Shown: positions 8,080-16,555, counted from the first letter of the stretch. The stretch: 64,000 bases of DNA from an uncultured Treponema sp. (GCA_946411505.1 CAMKEG010000002.1:348852-412851), one strand, 5' to 3'. Notes: a model not told the origin generated them from the sequence alone. Made by a program: numbers and translations.

Positions 8080-9762
8080 ATGGATTTGTTTTTTGGAGCG
8101 TCGGTTTCGCCCGGAATTGGGCGGGGCAACGCGTTTGTAATTCCCGACCAAGCTCAGCGCGTCATTCCTCAGATTCCGATAACGGCGGAACAAGTGGATT
8201 CCGAATGGTTGCGCTATGTCTACGCGCGCGACTCGGTTGCCGAGCAAATAAAAATTCAGCTGGAACAAATCCATGGCAACAAGGAAATTTTCGAGACCTA
8301 TTCGTTGATGCTGGCCGACCCGGTCTTTAATAAGGAAGTCGGCGACTGCATCGCCCAGCGCCTTTTTAACGTCGAGTTCATCCTTGACTTTAAGATGGAG
8401 GAATACGCCCAGCGCCTGCGCGACAGCGGAAACGATTACTTGGCCGACCGCGCGCAGGACATCATCGACATTTTTGGCCGCGTCCTAAACGAGCTTTTGA
8501 ACATCCATCCCTTTGACATGGAGCAAGTGCCCGAAGGCGTCGTCTTGATCGCGCAGTCGCTTAACGCCAGCGACGCGATGGTCATTTCAAAAAAACGCTT
8601 GTCGGGCTTGGCGCTCGTCGAGGGAGGCCTTTCCAGCCACGTGGCCATTTTGGCGCGCAGCTACGGCGTTCCCGCGGTATTCGCCCTTCCCAAAGAAATA
8701 AAGCAAATCCAAAACAGCGAGCGCATAATTCTTGACGCAAATTCCGCCGAGCTAATCGTTGACCCAGACGCGGGCACGGTCTTGGACTACCAAAAAAAAG
8801 TAGAGCAAATCGCCGAGCGCAAAAAGGCGCTTTTGCTTTTCCGCTCAAAGCCCGCCCAGACAAAAGACGGCGAGCGCTTCCATCTTTACGCCAACATCGG
8901 AACGGTGGAGGAAGCCAAAATCGCGCTTGAAGAAGGCGCGGAAGGCATCGGCCTTTTTAGGACGGAATTCCTTTTTATGAACGAGTTGAATTCCGGCGAG
9001 GGCGGCGTCCGCTCGGTAAGCGAGGAGACGCAGTTTGAGGCCTACAAGAAAGTTTTGCAAATTATGGGCGACCGGCCTGTCACAATCCGAACGCTTGACG
9101 CTGGCGGCGACAAACTTTTAAAGATGGTTGACGCTCCCGCCGAAACGGAGAAAAATCCTTTGATGGGCTTGCGCGCGATTCGCATGAGCTTGCAAACTCC
9201 GCAGCTTTTTAAGACGCAGCTTCGCGCGCTGTACCGCGCCAGCGTTTACGGAAATTTGCGCATAATGTTCCCGCTGATTACAAGCCAAGAGCAGGTTGAG
9301 CAGGCCCGCAATATCGCAAGCCAAGCGCGCGACGAGCTTTTGGACGAAGGGGTAAAAGTCAAGGACGTTCCGATTGGCATTATGGTTGAGACCGCCGCCG
9401 CCGGAATCATCGCCGACTGTCTGGCCACGGTCTCGGACTTCTTTTCAATCGGAACCAACGACTTGACGCAATACACTTTGTGCGTTGACCGCGAAAACAT
9501 AAACGTGGCCGATTGCTATGACGAATTTCATTTGGCGGTTTTGCGCTTGATTCAGAATACAATCAAGGCGGCGGACGGGGCTGGCATACCGGTTTCGGTT
9601 TGCGGCGAGATGGCTAGCCGGATTGACAGCGCGATGATGCTGGCTGGAATGGGAATCCGAAACCTTAGCATGGGGCCTTCGCAAATTTCTTTGGTGAAGG
9701 AAAAACTTTCTACAATAACAGTAAAAGAATTGGAAGCGATTTCAGATGGAAAACGAAGATAA
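8080..9762 (+). CDS. ptsI: PTS enzyme I (phosphoenolpyruvate-protein phosphotransferase)
   Basis: Enzyme I takes phosphate from PEP on a histidine and hands it to HPr, starting sugar or regulatory phosphorelays. The 560 residues show the full domain order: N-terminal GASVSPGIGRG, HPr-binding helices, the phospho-histidine His187 in GGLSSHVAI, then the PEP-binding barrel with GLFRTEFLFM, IGTNDLTQYTL and the active-site cysteine in VCGEMA. A IIA protein is encoded at 51.6 kb, but no HPr or sugar permease lies in this window. The consensus promoter ends eight bases before the ATG, which suggests a leaderless mRNA. The gene overlaps der by 17 bases. Confidence 0.96.
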   Translation: MDLFFGASVSPGIGRGNAFVIPDQAQRVIPQIPITAEQVDSEWLRYVYARDSVAEQIKIQLEQIHGNKEIFETYSLMLADPVFNKEVGDCIAQRLFNVEFILDFKMEEYAQRLRDSGNDYLADRAQDIIDIFGRVLNELLNIHPFDMEQVPEGVVLIAQSLNASDAMVISKKRLSGLALVEGGLSSHVAILARSYGVPAVFALPKEIKQIQNSERIILDANSAELIVDPDAGTVLDYQKKVEQIAERKKALLLFRSKPAQTKDGERFHLYANIGTVEEAKIALEEGAEGIGLFRTEFLFMNELNSGEGGVRSVSEETQFEAYKKVLQIMGDRPVTIRTLDAGGDKLLKMVDAPAETEKNPLMGLRAIRMSLQTPQLFKTQLRALYRASVYGNLRIMFPLITSQEQVEQARNIASQARDELLDEGVKVKDVPIGIMVETAAAGIIADCLATVSDFFSIGTNDLTQYTLCVDRENINVADCYDEFHLAVLRLIQNTIKAADGAGIPVSVCGEMASRIDSAMMLAGMGIRNLSMGPSQISLVKEKLSTITVKELEAISDGKRR

Positions 9763-11200
9763 TATTTTGCAAGGCGCGGAAGCGGGCGCGGACTTTTCGC
9801 AAGCCCAAGAAGCCGGCCCCGAATACGACCCAAAAAAAACATACGTCAATTTGCCGCTGGTGGTTTTGGCCGGCCGCCCAAACGTCGGAAAGTCAACGCT
9901 CTTCAACCGCTTTATGAAAAAACGAATCGCGATTGTGGACCCTACGCCCGGCGTGACCCGCGACCCGGTTGAGGCCACGGCCTTTATCGCCGGAAAGCCC
10001 GTTCACCTTATGGACACCGGCGGCTACAAGCTTACGCGCGACGTCGGCACGATGGAAGCGGTGATGGACGACTTGGTTGTCGAAAAGACGATTCAAATGA
10101 TAAAGAAGGCCGACCTTATTTTGCTTTTGCTTGAGGCCGGCGAAATCACTCCCGAAGACGAAGAGTTTGTCCAACAACTGCGCCCTTACTGGAACAAGGT
10201 GATCGCCGCCGTAAACAAGACCGAAGGCGGCCGCGGCGAAAGCGTCGCTTGGAACTACTTGCAGTTTGGCTTTAAGGAACTGCTTTTTATCAGCGCCGAG
10301 CACGGCGACAACATCACGGAGCTTTCCGAGAAAATCGCGGGCCGCCTGGATTTTTCAAACGTCAAGGAAGGGCAGGAGGAAGAGCCGCCGGTCCGCATCG
10401 CGATTTTGGGAAAGCCCAACACCGGTAAGTCAACGCTTTCAAACCGCCTTACTCACAGCGAGGCTTCCATCGTAAGCGACTACGCCGGAACGACGCGCGA
10501 TGTTGTCGAAGGAAGTTTCCGTTACAACGGTCGCGACTGCCTTTTGCTGGACACGGCGGGAATCAGGCGCAAAAGCAAGGTGAAGGAAAACGTTGAGTAT
10601 TATTCGGTCAACCGCGCGATAAAAACTTTGGACGAGTGCGATGTGGTGATTTTGATGATTGACGCGCAAGAAGGCCTTGCCGAGCAAGACAAAAAAATTT
10701 GCGCGCTTGCCTACGAGCGCGGACGCCCGATAATCTTTGCCCTCAACAAGTGGGACACGCAGGAAAAGGGAAGGACGCCGGCGCGCAAGGCCGAGGAAAA
10801 CATTCGCATAATGTTCGGTCAAATGAATTGGGCGCCCATCGTTGAAATTTCCGCGCTGCAAGGCGACGGAATGAAAAAATTGATGGACACCGCGCTTGAG
10901 CTTTACGGCCAAGTGACTCGCAAGGTGGAGACCGCCGCGCTAAACGCCGCGCTAAAAGATTGGCTCATCAAGTATCCGCCGCCGGCCTCAAAGACAATGC
11001 ATTTTAAAATCCGCTACATGACGCAAACAAGCGTCAATCCCGTAAGCTTTGTGATATTCGCGACGCGGCCTGACACCGTTCCGCTTACGTACATAACCTT
11101 CTTAAAGAACCGCATTCGCGAAGACTTGGGCTTTGACAAAATCCCTGTCCAGCTGGAACTTAAGGCCAGCCGCCAAAAGTGGGAAGACCGGGAGCGCTGA
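9746..11200 (+). CDS. der: GTPase Der (EngA), double GTPase for 50S assembly
   Basis: Der is the two-GTPase protein needed for assembly of the large ribosomal subunit. The 484 residues contain two G domains and a C-terminal KH-like domain. The first has GRPNVGKS and DTGGYK, with a degenerate NKTE in place of NKxD. The second has GKPNTGKS, DTAGIRRKS and NKWD. A roughly 30-residue acidic extension precedes the first domain. It overlaps ptsI by 17 bases and touches the next gene at TGATG, so it is co-transcribed with ptsI. Confidence 0.96.
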   Translation: MENEDNILQGAEAGADFSQAQEAGPEYDPKKTYVNLPLVVLAGRPNVGKSTLFNRFMKKRIAIVDPTPGVTRDPVEATAFIAGKPVHLMDTGGYKLTRDVGTMEAVMDDLVVEKTIQMIKKADLILLLLEAGEITPEDEEFVQQLRPYWNKVIAAVNKTEGGRGESVAWNYLQFGFKELLFISAEHGDNITELSEKIAGRLDFSNVKEGQEEEPPVRIAILGKPNTGKSTLSNRLTHSEASIVSDYAGTTRDVVEGSFRYNGRDCLLLDTAGIRRKSKVKENVEYYSVNRAIKTLDECDVVILMIDAQEGLAEQDKKICALAYERGRPIIFALNKWDTQEKGRTPARKAEENIRIMFGQMNWAPIVEISALQGDGMKKLMDTALELYGQVTRKVETAALNAALKDWLIKYPPPASKTMHFKIRYMTQTSVNPVSFVIFATRPDTVPLTYITFLKNRIREDLGFDKIPVQLELKASRQKWEDRER

Positions 11201-11514
11201 TGTACACGATTGGCCAAGTGGAAGAAATCACGGGCGTAAAGCAGCACGTCTTGCGCTATTGGGAAGAAGTGATTCCGGGCTTCGCTCCAAAAAAAGATTT
11301 GGGCGGCCGCCGTCTCTACAGCCAAAAGGACATGGAAATCGTCTTGCGTATGAAGCATTTGATTTACCAAAAAAAATTCACAATCGAAGGCGCGCGCGAT
11401 CAAATCATAAGCGAGTCTTGCGCTTTTGAAAAATCCGCCGACTTGCTTGGCCAATTGCGGGCGGCGCGGCGCGAATTGACCGAAGCGTTTTTCGCGCTTA
11501 GAAAATTTAGATAA
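11200..11514 (+). CDS. MerR-type HTH protein
   Basis: The track begins at a GTG (11179), but the ATG at 11200 overlaps the der stop as TGATG and has GGGAG just upstream. The 104-residue product starts MYTIGQVEEITGVKQHVLRYWEE, a MerR winged-helix reading head, followed by GRRLYSQKDMEIVLRMKHL and a short helix. There is no effector domain after the dimerisation helix and no cysteine set for metal binding. A small MerR of this kind next to ribosome-related genes is common, but its targets cannot be told from sequence. Confidence 0.85.
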   Translation: MYTIGQVEEITGVKQHVLRYWEEVIPGFAPKKDLGGRRLYSQKDMEIVLRMKHLIYQKKFTIEGARDQIISESCAFEKSADLLGQLRAARRELTEAFFALRKFR

Positions 11515-11530
11515 AAAATTAAGGTGAGCC

Positions 11531-12844
11531 ATGCCGACAAAAATAATTCAAAGACTTTTTGACCCCAAAAAAATTCCTGCCGACGCGCAAAAAATTTTGG
11601 ACTCCTTTGACCAAATCGCGCAGTCCGCGATGCCGGCCAACTCCAAGCAGCTTGTGGCGCTTCCAAAACAAATCCGCGAGCTTAGCCACCAAATGACCGA
11701 CGATCGGGCCGCGCGCCGCCTGGGCTACATGAACGAAAAAACTTTTTTGGCCTCCTATGTCCGCTACTTTATGTGGTGGAACCTTGTCCGCCTTACGCGC
11801 CTCTTCGCCAACCTTGACTTTGATTTTTTGAGCGACGGCGGCGTTTGCCTTGACATCGGGAGCGGGCCTTTGACTTTGCCTTGCGCGCTGTGGCTTTCGC
11901 GCCCCGACTTGCGGAAAAAAAAACTTGTCTGGTATGTGATGGACATTTCGCAGCTGGCGCTTTCTTTGGGCGAGGAAATCTTTTTGTCCGTCGCGGCGGC
12001 CACAGGCGGCGAGCCGTGGAAAATCGTCCGCGTCAAGGGGCCGCTCGGAACGCCGGTCAAGCAAAAGGCCAACTTTGTGACTTGCGCCAACATGTTCAAC
12101 GAGCTTTTGCAAAGCCGAGGAGGCGAGCCGCCTGACTTTTTGGCCAAGAAATATTCGCAGGCGCTTTTTAACTATTTGGATTTTTCCGAACAAGCCTCGC
12201 CCGCGATTTTTTTGGCCGAGCCCGGAACTCCTGGGTCGGGGCGTTTTTGTTCACTGATGCGCGACGCCTTTGTCAGGCGCGGTTTGTTGGCTTTGGCTCC
12301 TTGCCCGCATCTAGGAAACTGTCCGATGGACGGCCGAAAATCAGGCAAAGGCGGCGCCACGGGCAAGTGGTGCAACTTTGCCTTTGACACCGACGACGCC
12401 CCCAAAAAACTTTTGGCGCTTTCGGCCAAGGCCGGAATCCCCAAAGAGCGCGCCGTCATTTCGTTTGTCCTGGCCGGCGCCGCCCAAAAATCTTTGGCAA
12501 GCCCAAAAAGCGGCGGCCTTTCCAGCCAGGAAAAAGTCGCCTCAACTGAGATTGTTGGAAAGCCCAAGACTTGCGGCGGCCTTATGCGGATCGCGTCCGA
12601 CATTATCCGCCTGCCGCCAGAGCGCGAAGGACAAAAGCCGCGCGTTGGCCACTACGCATGCTCCGAGCAAGGCTTGGTTCTTGCAATTTCAAAAGGCGGC
12701 AAGCGGGTTTACTCCGGCGACCTTCTTGAATTGGAAACAGAAAGTTTCGCAAGCCCCAAAAGCGGCCGCCGCGATTTTGGCCAGGAACGCGATTCCCGCC
12801 CGCGGCGCGACGCAAAGACTGGCGCCTTGATTGTGGAGATTTAG
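11531..12844 (+). CDS. Rsm22/METTL17-type small-subunit rRNA methyltransferase-like protein
   Basis: The 437-residue protein carries a Rossmann SAM-binding start (CLDIGSGPLTLPCAL). Near residue 260 it has the cysteine signature PCPHLGNCPM followed by KWCNF, typical of the Rsm22/METTL17 family, where such cysteines hold an iron-sulphur cluster. These proteins are linked to assembly of the small ribosomal subunit; catalytic activity is uncertain in several members. The N-terminal LPKQIRELSHQMTDDRAARR and the MWWNLVRL helix also fit. An AAGGTGAG Shine-Dalgarno precedes the ATG. The gene follows der and the MerR-like gene, so the operon joins 50S and 30S assembly factors. The C-terminus is Arg- and Ser-rich. 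Confidence 0.8.
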   Translation: MPTKIIQRLFDPKKIPADAQKILDSFDQIAQSAMPANSKQLVALPKQIRELSHQMTDDRAARRLGYMNEKTFLASYVRYFMWWNLVRLTRLFANLDFDFLSDGGVCLDIGSGPLTLPCALWLSRPDLRKKKLVWYVMDISQLALSLGEEIFLSVAAATGGEPWKIVRVKGPLGTPVKQKANFVTCANMFNELLQSRGGEPPDFLAKKYSQALFNYLDFSEQASPAIFLAEPGTPGSGRFCSLMRDAFVRRGLLALAPCPHLGNCPMDGRKSGKGGATGKWCNFAFDTDDAPKKLLALSAKAGIPKERAVISFVLAGAAQKSLASPKSGGLSSQEKVASTEIVGKPKTCGGLMRIASDIIRLPPEREGQKPRVGHYACSEQGLVLAISKGGKRVYSGDLLELETESFASPKSGRRDFGQERDSRPRRDAKTGALIVEI

Positions 12845-12873
12845 CGCGCGTTTTGCGCCATTGTCGTTGTCCT

Positions 12874-14226
12874 TTATTCCGCGAACTTGTAGCCGTTGCG
12901 GCCGGCGCGCTTGATTTCGTAAAGGGCTGCGTCTGCCTTTTCGATTAGGCTTTCGTTCCAGCCGCTTTTGCTGATTGCGATTCCGCAGCTAAGAGTTGTG
13001 CGCGGAATGTCGTTCTGGCATTTTTCTTCAAGCTTTTTAAATAGCGTTTCTATTTTTGCGGAAATCACGCGCTTTGTTTTTTGCAAGTTGTCGTCGCACT
13101 TTGAAAGCACTACGGCAAATTCGTCTCCGCCAAGGCGGGCTGCGTAATCAGTTGAGCGGAAGCTTGATTCCAAAATTTGAGCCACAGTCTTCAGTACTTT
13201 GTCGCCGACAGTGTGGCCGTACTCGTCGTTTATTTCTTTAAATTTGTCAACGTCAAGCATGATAAAAGCCACGCTTTCGTTGGATTCTTTAAGCGCCTTT
13301 AGAATCGCCTTGAACGCTGTTCTGTTTATAAGGCCGGTCAATTCATCGTGTTCCGCTTGTCGGCGCAAATAGTTTTCGTTTTTCGTCGCGATCTCGAACA
13401 TTTCGTTGTAAGTTTCCCTTAACAGCTCCAATTCGGTTGTTCGAGTCGCTTGCAGCTTTTGCTTGTTTTTGATGTTGTCGATAAAGCCGTAAAGCGATTT
13501 TATAACAAAGAATATTATGATTAGGAAAAAGGCCAAAGAAAAGACAACGATTAAAATTATTTCGAAAAAAGTTCTGGTAAGGGTCGCCTCAAGGTTTTCG
13601 GCGTTGTTCCTGTTAAGCACGCTGGCGTGGTTAAAGATTTCTTCAACCGCGTTGGCCCTGTAGTTTGAAATGGCGTTTTTCATCGAAAAGTATTTGTCCG
13701 AAAACAAAATGAGCCAAGCGGTCGCCATTTTTGTGTTAAAGTCTAGGGCCTTTTCTTGGTCGGAAAGCTGGGCGTTTTCCACCGCGGCCGGAACCTTGTA
13801 TGAAGGGGTTTTGTCGTAGCCCTTTGCAAGGACGACAAGTTTCATCGCCTTGTATTCAAGCTCTTCAAGCTTTTTAGACTCGTTCATCGCTTGTTCAATG
13901 TAGCTGGCGGTTTTTTCTATCGCTCCTGCGGCCTTGATTTCTTCAAGGGCTTTTTCGCGCCTTTTTGTTTCGTCTATTTCGGTAAAATAATTCTCAAGAT
14001 GGCTCCAGTCGCCTGTGATGGTAAAAAGCCTGGATTCGTTGGTCAAATAGTCCGAGGCTTCCTGCAAGCTCACCGCGGCCTGGGCGATTTTCTGCGACTG
14101 CATCGTGTTTTTGGCAAAATTTTGGAATAGGAGCGGAACCTTTATTACGCTGACGATTAGAACGGCGCTCAGGGCTAGAATCAAAGCGAGAAAAAGGAAG
14201 CTGATTTTTTTTAGATTCACTTTCAT
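12874..14226 (-). CDS. Membrane diguanylate cyclase (GGDEF)
   Basis: This 450-residue minus-strand protein has a membrane helix at residues 8-30, a helical extracytoplasmic sensor (31-218), a second membrane helix (219-246), a short coiled coil, and a C-terminal GGDEF domain. The active-site motif GGDEF is intact at 366-370, so it should make cyclic di-GMP from two GTP. RSTD at 357-360 is in the place of the RxxD product-inhibition site. The sensor has no named fold that I recognise; its layout resembles four-helix ligand sensors. The gene converges with the rsm22-like gene. Its own promoter lies 21 bases upstream. Confidence 0.93.
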   Translation of the reverse strand: MKVNLKKISFLFLALILALSAVLIVSVIKVPLLFQNFAKNTMQSQKIAQAAVSLQEASDYLTNESRLFTITGDWSHLENYFTEIDETKRREKALEEIKAAGAIEKTASYIEQAMNESKKLEELEYKAMKLVVLAKGYDKTPSYKVPAAVENAQLSDQEKALDFNTKMATAWLILFSDKYFSMKNAISNYRANAVEEIFNHASVLNRNNAENLEATLTRTFFEIILIVVFSLAFFLIIIFFVIKSLYGFIDNIKNKQKLQATRTTELELLRETYNEMFEIATKNENYLRRQAEHDELTGLINRTAFKAILKALKESNESVAFIMLDVDKFKEINDEYGHTVGDKVLKTVAQILESSFRSTDYAARLGGDEFAVVLSKCDDNLQKTKRVISAKIETLFKKLEEKCQNDIPRTTLSCGIAISKSGWNESLIEKADAALYEIKRAGRNGYKFAE

Positions 14227-14247
14227 TTCTTGGCTTGCCTTTCTTCT

Positions 14248-14276
14248 ATAATAACAAGTTTTTCAACTTTGCGCAA
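14248..14276 (-). promoter_or_regulatory. Promoter of the GGDEF gene
   Basis: On the minus strand TTGCGC (14276-14271) and TATTAT (14253-14248) are spaced by 17. The ATG follows 21 bases later, with an AAAGG sequence between. The 14277-14347 gap otherwise shows only a GAAAGCG/CGCTTTC hairpin downstream of the XRE gene. Confidence 0.65.
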
Positions 14277-14347
14277 TAAAAAAGGCTGGGCAAAAAACAA
14301 AGCTTTTTTTGTCTAGAAAGCGCCGTCCGCTTTCCCGCGGTTTGCCG

Positions 14348-14962
14348 CTATATCTCTTCCTCCAACACTTTTTTTGCCCATGAGCGCTTGCCGCATTCCG
14401 GGCATTTTAGCCAGCGCGTCGTGTTCATGTGTGGGGCAAGCAAAACCGCTCGGTATGTCGGAACAAACTTGCGGCCGCACTTCTTGCACTTGTAATGGCC
14501 CGCGTCAACTTCAAGCTTGAGCGCGAAGAACAAGGCGGCCAACATGACGACGGAGGCCGCCGCGACTATAGCCGTCAAAAGCGGGCCTTCCTTTAACGTT
14601 CGGGCGGCCAACAATACTATTCCGACATAAAGCGCCATGGTCGCGGCCGACGACACATACATATTTAAAATCATCGTTTTGTTCTTGGTCTCTTCGCGCC
14701 GCGCAAGCTCTACCAAAAGCGCTTCCGTCTTTTTGTCCATGTCTTTCATTTCAATTTTCTCCCCGCTCAAAAGCTCTCCGGCGCTGATTTTTAGGACGCC
14801 GCACAAGTCCAGCATTTTGCCCGCGTCAGGCAGGCAGTTCCCGTTCTCCCACTTGGAAATCGCCCTGTCGCTTATGCCAAGCTTTTCGGCTAGTTCCGAC
14901 TGGGTTAGCTTTCGCTCCTTTCTGCAAGTTGCAATGAACTTTCCGATTTTTATTAAATCCAT
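14348..14962 (-). CDS. XRE-family regulator with membrane helices and zinc ribbon
   Basis: The 204-residue protein begins with a Cro/C1-type helix-turn-helix (KLTQSELAEKLGISDRAISKWENG, residues about 18-42). Two membrane helices follow (TMALYVGIVLLAA and TAIVAAASVVMLAALFFAL). The C-terminal part has two CxxC pairs (CKKCGRKF and CPECGKR) that would bind zinc. A strong AGGAGG precedes the ATG. Proteins combining an XRE head with membrane helices occur widely in Firmicutes and spirochaetes, and are thought to bind DNA while tethered to the membrane. Targets and signal are unknown. A TATAGT sequence about 30 bases upstream may be its -10 box. Confidence 0.85.
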   Translation of the reverse strand: MDLIKIGKFIATCRKERKLTQSELAEKLGISDRAISKWENGNCLPDAGKMLDLCGVLKISAGELLSGEKIEMKDMDKKTEALLVELARREETKNKTMILNMYVSSAATMALYVGIVLLAARTLKEGPLLTAIVAAASVVMLAALFFALKLEVDAGHYKCKKCGRKFVPTYRAVLLAPHMNTTRWLKCPECGKRSWAKKVLEEEI

Positions 14963-15139
14963 AGGAAATCCTCCTGTAAAGATGCCTGCTACTATAGCGC
15001 GTCCTGGGCTGTTTTAACATGAACCGTTGGTTGAGTTTGGAAAACGCGGCTAAAGTTTATGGAATCCTCCGCCTTTGGTCAATCCGCCCGCGGCCCCTTT
15101 CCGCCTGTGGAAAATTCCGCAAAAATTCCTTGAATTCCC

Positions 15140-15168
15140 TTGACACAATTTCAAAATTTCAATAAACT
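15140..15168 (+). promoter_or_regulatory. Promoter of tRNA-Thr / rpmG / secE / nusG
   Basis: TTGACA (15140-15145) and TAAACT (15163-15168), spacing 17, lie 24 bases before the mature tRNA-Thr 5' end. This is the only strong promoter in the 14963-15192 gap on the plus strand. Confidence 0.8.
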
Positions 15169-15192
15169 CTCTAAACTATCATTGCGATAATT

Positions 15193-15265
15193 GCCCTTGT
15201 AGCTCAGCCGGTAGAGCGCAGCCATGGTAAGGCTGAGGTCTGCGGTTCGATTCCGCACGGGGGCT
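15193..15265 (+). tRNA. tRNA-Thr (anticodon GGT)
   Basis: A full cloverleaf can be drawn. The acceptor GCCCTTG pairs with CGGGGGC (two G-U pairs). The D stem is GCTC/GAGC. The anticodon stem CAGCC/GGCTG holds the loop ATGGTAA, giving anticodon GGT, which reads ACC and ACU. The T stem TGCGG/CCGCA has a TTCGATT loop, and the discriminator is T. No CCA is encoded. It leads the transcript that also carries rpmG and tRNA-Trp. Confidence 0.96.
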
Positions 15266-15293
15266 TTAACAGACTTTTGAATAGGAGAAATAT

Positions 15294-15470
15294 ATGGGTA
15301 GCAAGAAGAAAGGCGCGGTAGAAATCATCGCTTTGCAGTGCTCAGAGTGCAAGCGCAAGAATTACACAACGACAAAGAACCGCAAGAACATTCAGGGAAA
15401 GCTTGAGCTCAAGAAGTATTGTCCCTTCGAACGCAAGCACACCTTGCACAAAGAAACAAAAGTCAAATAA
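15294..15470 (+). CDS. rpmG: Large ribosomal subunit protein L33
   Basis: The 58-residue protein was missing from the ORF track because of its size. It starts [20 protein letters not shown] behind AGGAGAAA and ends [11 protein letters not shown], both typical of L33. The first cysteine pair (CSEC) is kept, but the second region reads YCPFERKH with one cysteine, so it is an incomplete form of the zinc-binding type. It lies between two tRNA genes and before secE and nusG, the usual bacterial arrangement. Confidence 0.96.
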   Translation: MGSKKKGAVEIIALQCSECKRKNYTTTKNRKNIQGKLELKKYCPFERKHTLHKETKVK

Positions 15471-15496
15471 AAACTTTGTTTTTTGTTAGTTAATTA

Positions 15497-15525
15497 AGCC
15501 CAGAAGTTTCGGCTTTTGGGTTGTT
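15497..15525 (+). terminator. Weak terminator-like hairpin after rpmG
   Basis: CCCAGAAG pairs with CTTTTGGG (one G-U), followed by TTGTT only. The poor T-run suggests partial termination or a processing signal between rpmG and tRNA-Trp. Confidence 0.35.
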
Positions 15526-15570
15526 ATAGCCTAAAATGGCCGGCGGCAATCGGCGGACTTTTTAGGCCAT

Positions 15571-15643
15571 AGGGCGGTAGTTCAGTTGGTAGAGCACCGG
15601 TCTCCAAAACCGGCTGTCGCGGGTTCAAGTCCTGCCCGCCCTG
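15571..15643 (+). tRNA. tRNA-Trp (anticodon CCA)
   Basis: The acceptor AGGGCGG pairs with CCGCCCT. The anticodon stem CCGGT/ACCGG holds the loop CTCCAAA, giving anticodon CCA for Trp. The T stem GCGGG/CCTGC, with one G-T pair, has loop TTCAAGT; the discriminator is G. No CCA tail is encoded. tRNA-Trp immediately before secE-nusG is a very common bacterial order. Confidence 0.97.
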
Positions 15644-15657
15644 TTATCCGTGCGGAA

Positions 15658-15736
15658 GGTTCAATGCCCTAAAAGGGGATTGAACCTGACTGCAATACCT
15701 TTAGAGGACGCTGCGCTTGACGCAGCGACATTTTTT
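15658..15736 (+). promoter_or_regulatory. Two hairpins between tRNA-Trp and secE, possible attenuator
   Basis: First, GGTTCAAT/ATTGAACC closes an inner CCC/GGG stem (15658-15686). Second, CGCTGCG/CGCAGCG with loop CTTGA (15709-15727) is followed by ACATTTTTT, a terminator-like shape. They sit between the tRNA and secE, where they could separate the stable tRNA from the mRNA or attenuate secE-nusG. Confidence 0.5.
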
Positions 15737-15753
15737 CAGTTATTGAGGAAAGT

Positions 15754-15936
15754 ATGGCAAAAGCAGTTAATTTCTTTAAGGAGTGCGCGCGCGAGCTTAA
15801 GCTTGTTGTCTGGCCCACCAGAGAGCAGGTTTGGTCAAGAGTTCAGGTTGTCGTCGTCTCCACAATTATTGTTTCTGTTGTCCTTGGCGCGCTTGACTTG
15901 GGATTCACCGCGCTCTTCCGTCTCTTGATGAAATAA
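15754..15936 (+). CDS. secE: Preprotein translocase subunit SecE
   Basis: This 60-residue single-span form of SecE clamps the SecY channel. The cytoplasmic amphipathic helix (FFKECARELKLVVWPTREQVWS) carries the conserved VxWPTR motif. One membrane helix follows (VVVVSTIIVSVVLGALDLGFTALF). A GAGGAAAG Shine-Dalgarno precedes the ATG. The partner SecY is encoded at 39.2 kb. nusG follows after nine bases. Confidence 0.96.
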   Translation: MAKAVNFFKECARELKLVVWPTREQVWSRVQVVVVSTIIVSVVLGALDLGFTALFRLLMK

Positions 15937-15945
15937 GGAACAAAG

Positions 15946-16506
15946 ATGGCAAACGAGTGGTACATTGTTCAGACCTATACAGGTTATGAAGGAAAAGTCA
16001 GCCGCGTCATTCAGCAAAAGCTTGACAACGGCGACCTCAGTTCAGACATTGTAAAGAGCATAAAAGTTCCCGAAGAGGAAGTTGTTGAGATTAAGGACGG
16101 AAAAAAGAAAGTCCGCAAAAACAAGCTTCTCGCCGGCTACATTATGGCCGAACTCGATTTGCCTGATTTGGGCTGGAAAGACACTTTCAACCAAATTCGC
16201 CACATTCAAGGCGTTTCGGGCTTTGTGGGAACCGCTTCAAACGAGCGCCCGCGTCCTATCAGCGCCGACGAGGCAAAAAATATTTTGATGCGTTCCGGCG
16301 AAATCAAAGGCGAAAAGCTTGTCCGCATCAAGCAAACATACGCCATCGGCGACACTGTCAAGATTACTGAAGGTCCCTTCAAGGACTTCAGCGGAACTGT
16401 CGACGCGATTGACGAAGAAAAAGAGAAGCTTACGGTCAACGTTCAGATTTTTGGCCGCGCCACCCCTGTAGAGTTGAACATGACTCAGGTGGAAAAAGCG
16501 ATTTAG
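15946..16506 (+). CDS. nusG: Transcription termination/antitermination factor NusG
   Basis: The 186-residue protein has the N-terminal NGN domain (EWYIVQTYTGYEGKV, then GYIMAEL and VSGFVGT) that binds RNA polymerase. The C-terminal KOW domain (IGDTVKITEGPFKDFSGTV) binds Rho or ribosomal S10. There is no large insertion domain of the kind found in some spirochaete or Thermotoga NusG proteins. It is co-transcribed with secE. Confidence 0.97.
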   Translation: MANEWYIVQTYTGYEGKVSRVIQQKLDNGDLSSDIVKSIKVPEEEVVEIKDGKKKVRKNKLLAGYIMAELDLPDLGWKDTFNQIRHIQGVSGFVGTASNERPRPISADEAKNILMRSGEIKGEKLVRIKQTYAIGDTVKITEGPFKDFSGTVDAIDEEKEKLTVNVQIFGRATPVELNMTQVEKAI

Positions 16507-16524
16507 GGCCTAAAAAGCCCGCAG

Positions 16525-16555
16525 GAAGGCCGGCCGCTATTTCCGGCTTTCTTTT
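16525..16555 (+). terminator. Weak terminator after nusG
   Basis: A nine-base stem, GAAGGCCGG with CCGGCTTTC (one G-U pair), is followed by TTTTGA. The short T-run suggests incomplete termination before rplK. The rest of the 128-base gap contains a second hairpin (GGAACG, then CGTTCC, with inner GTCC/GGAC) that could be part of the rplK leader. Confidence 0.45.
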
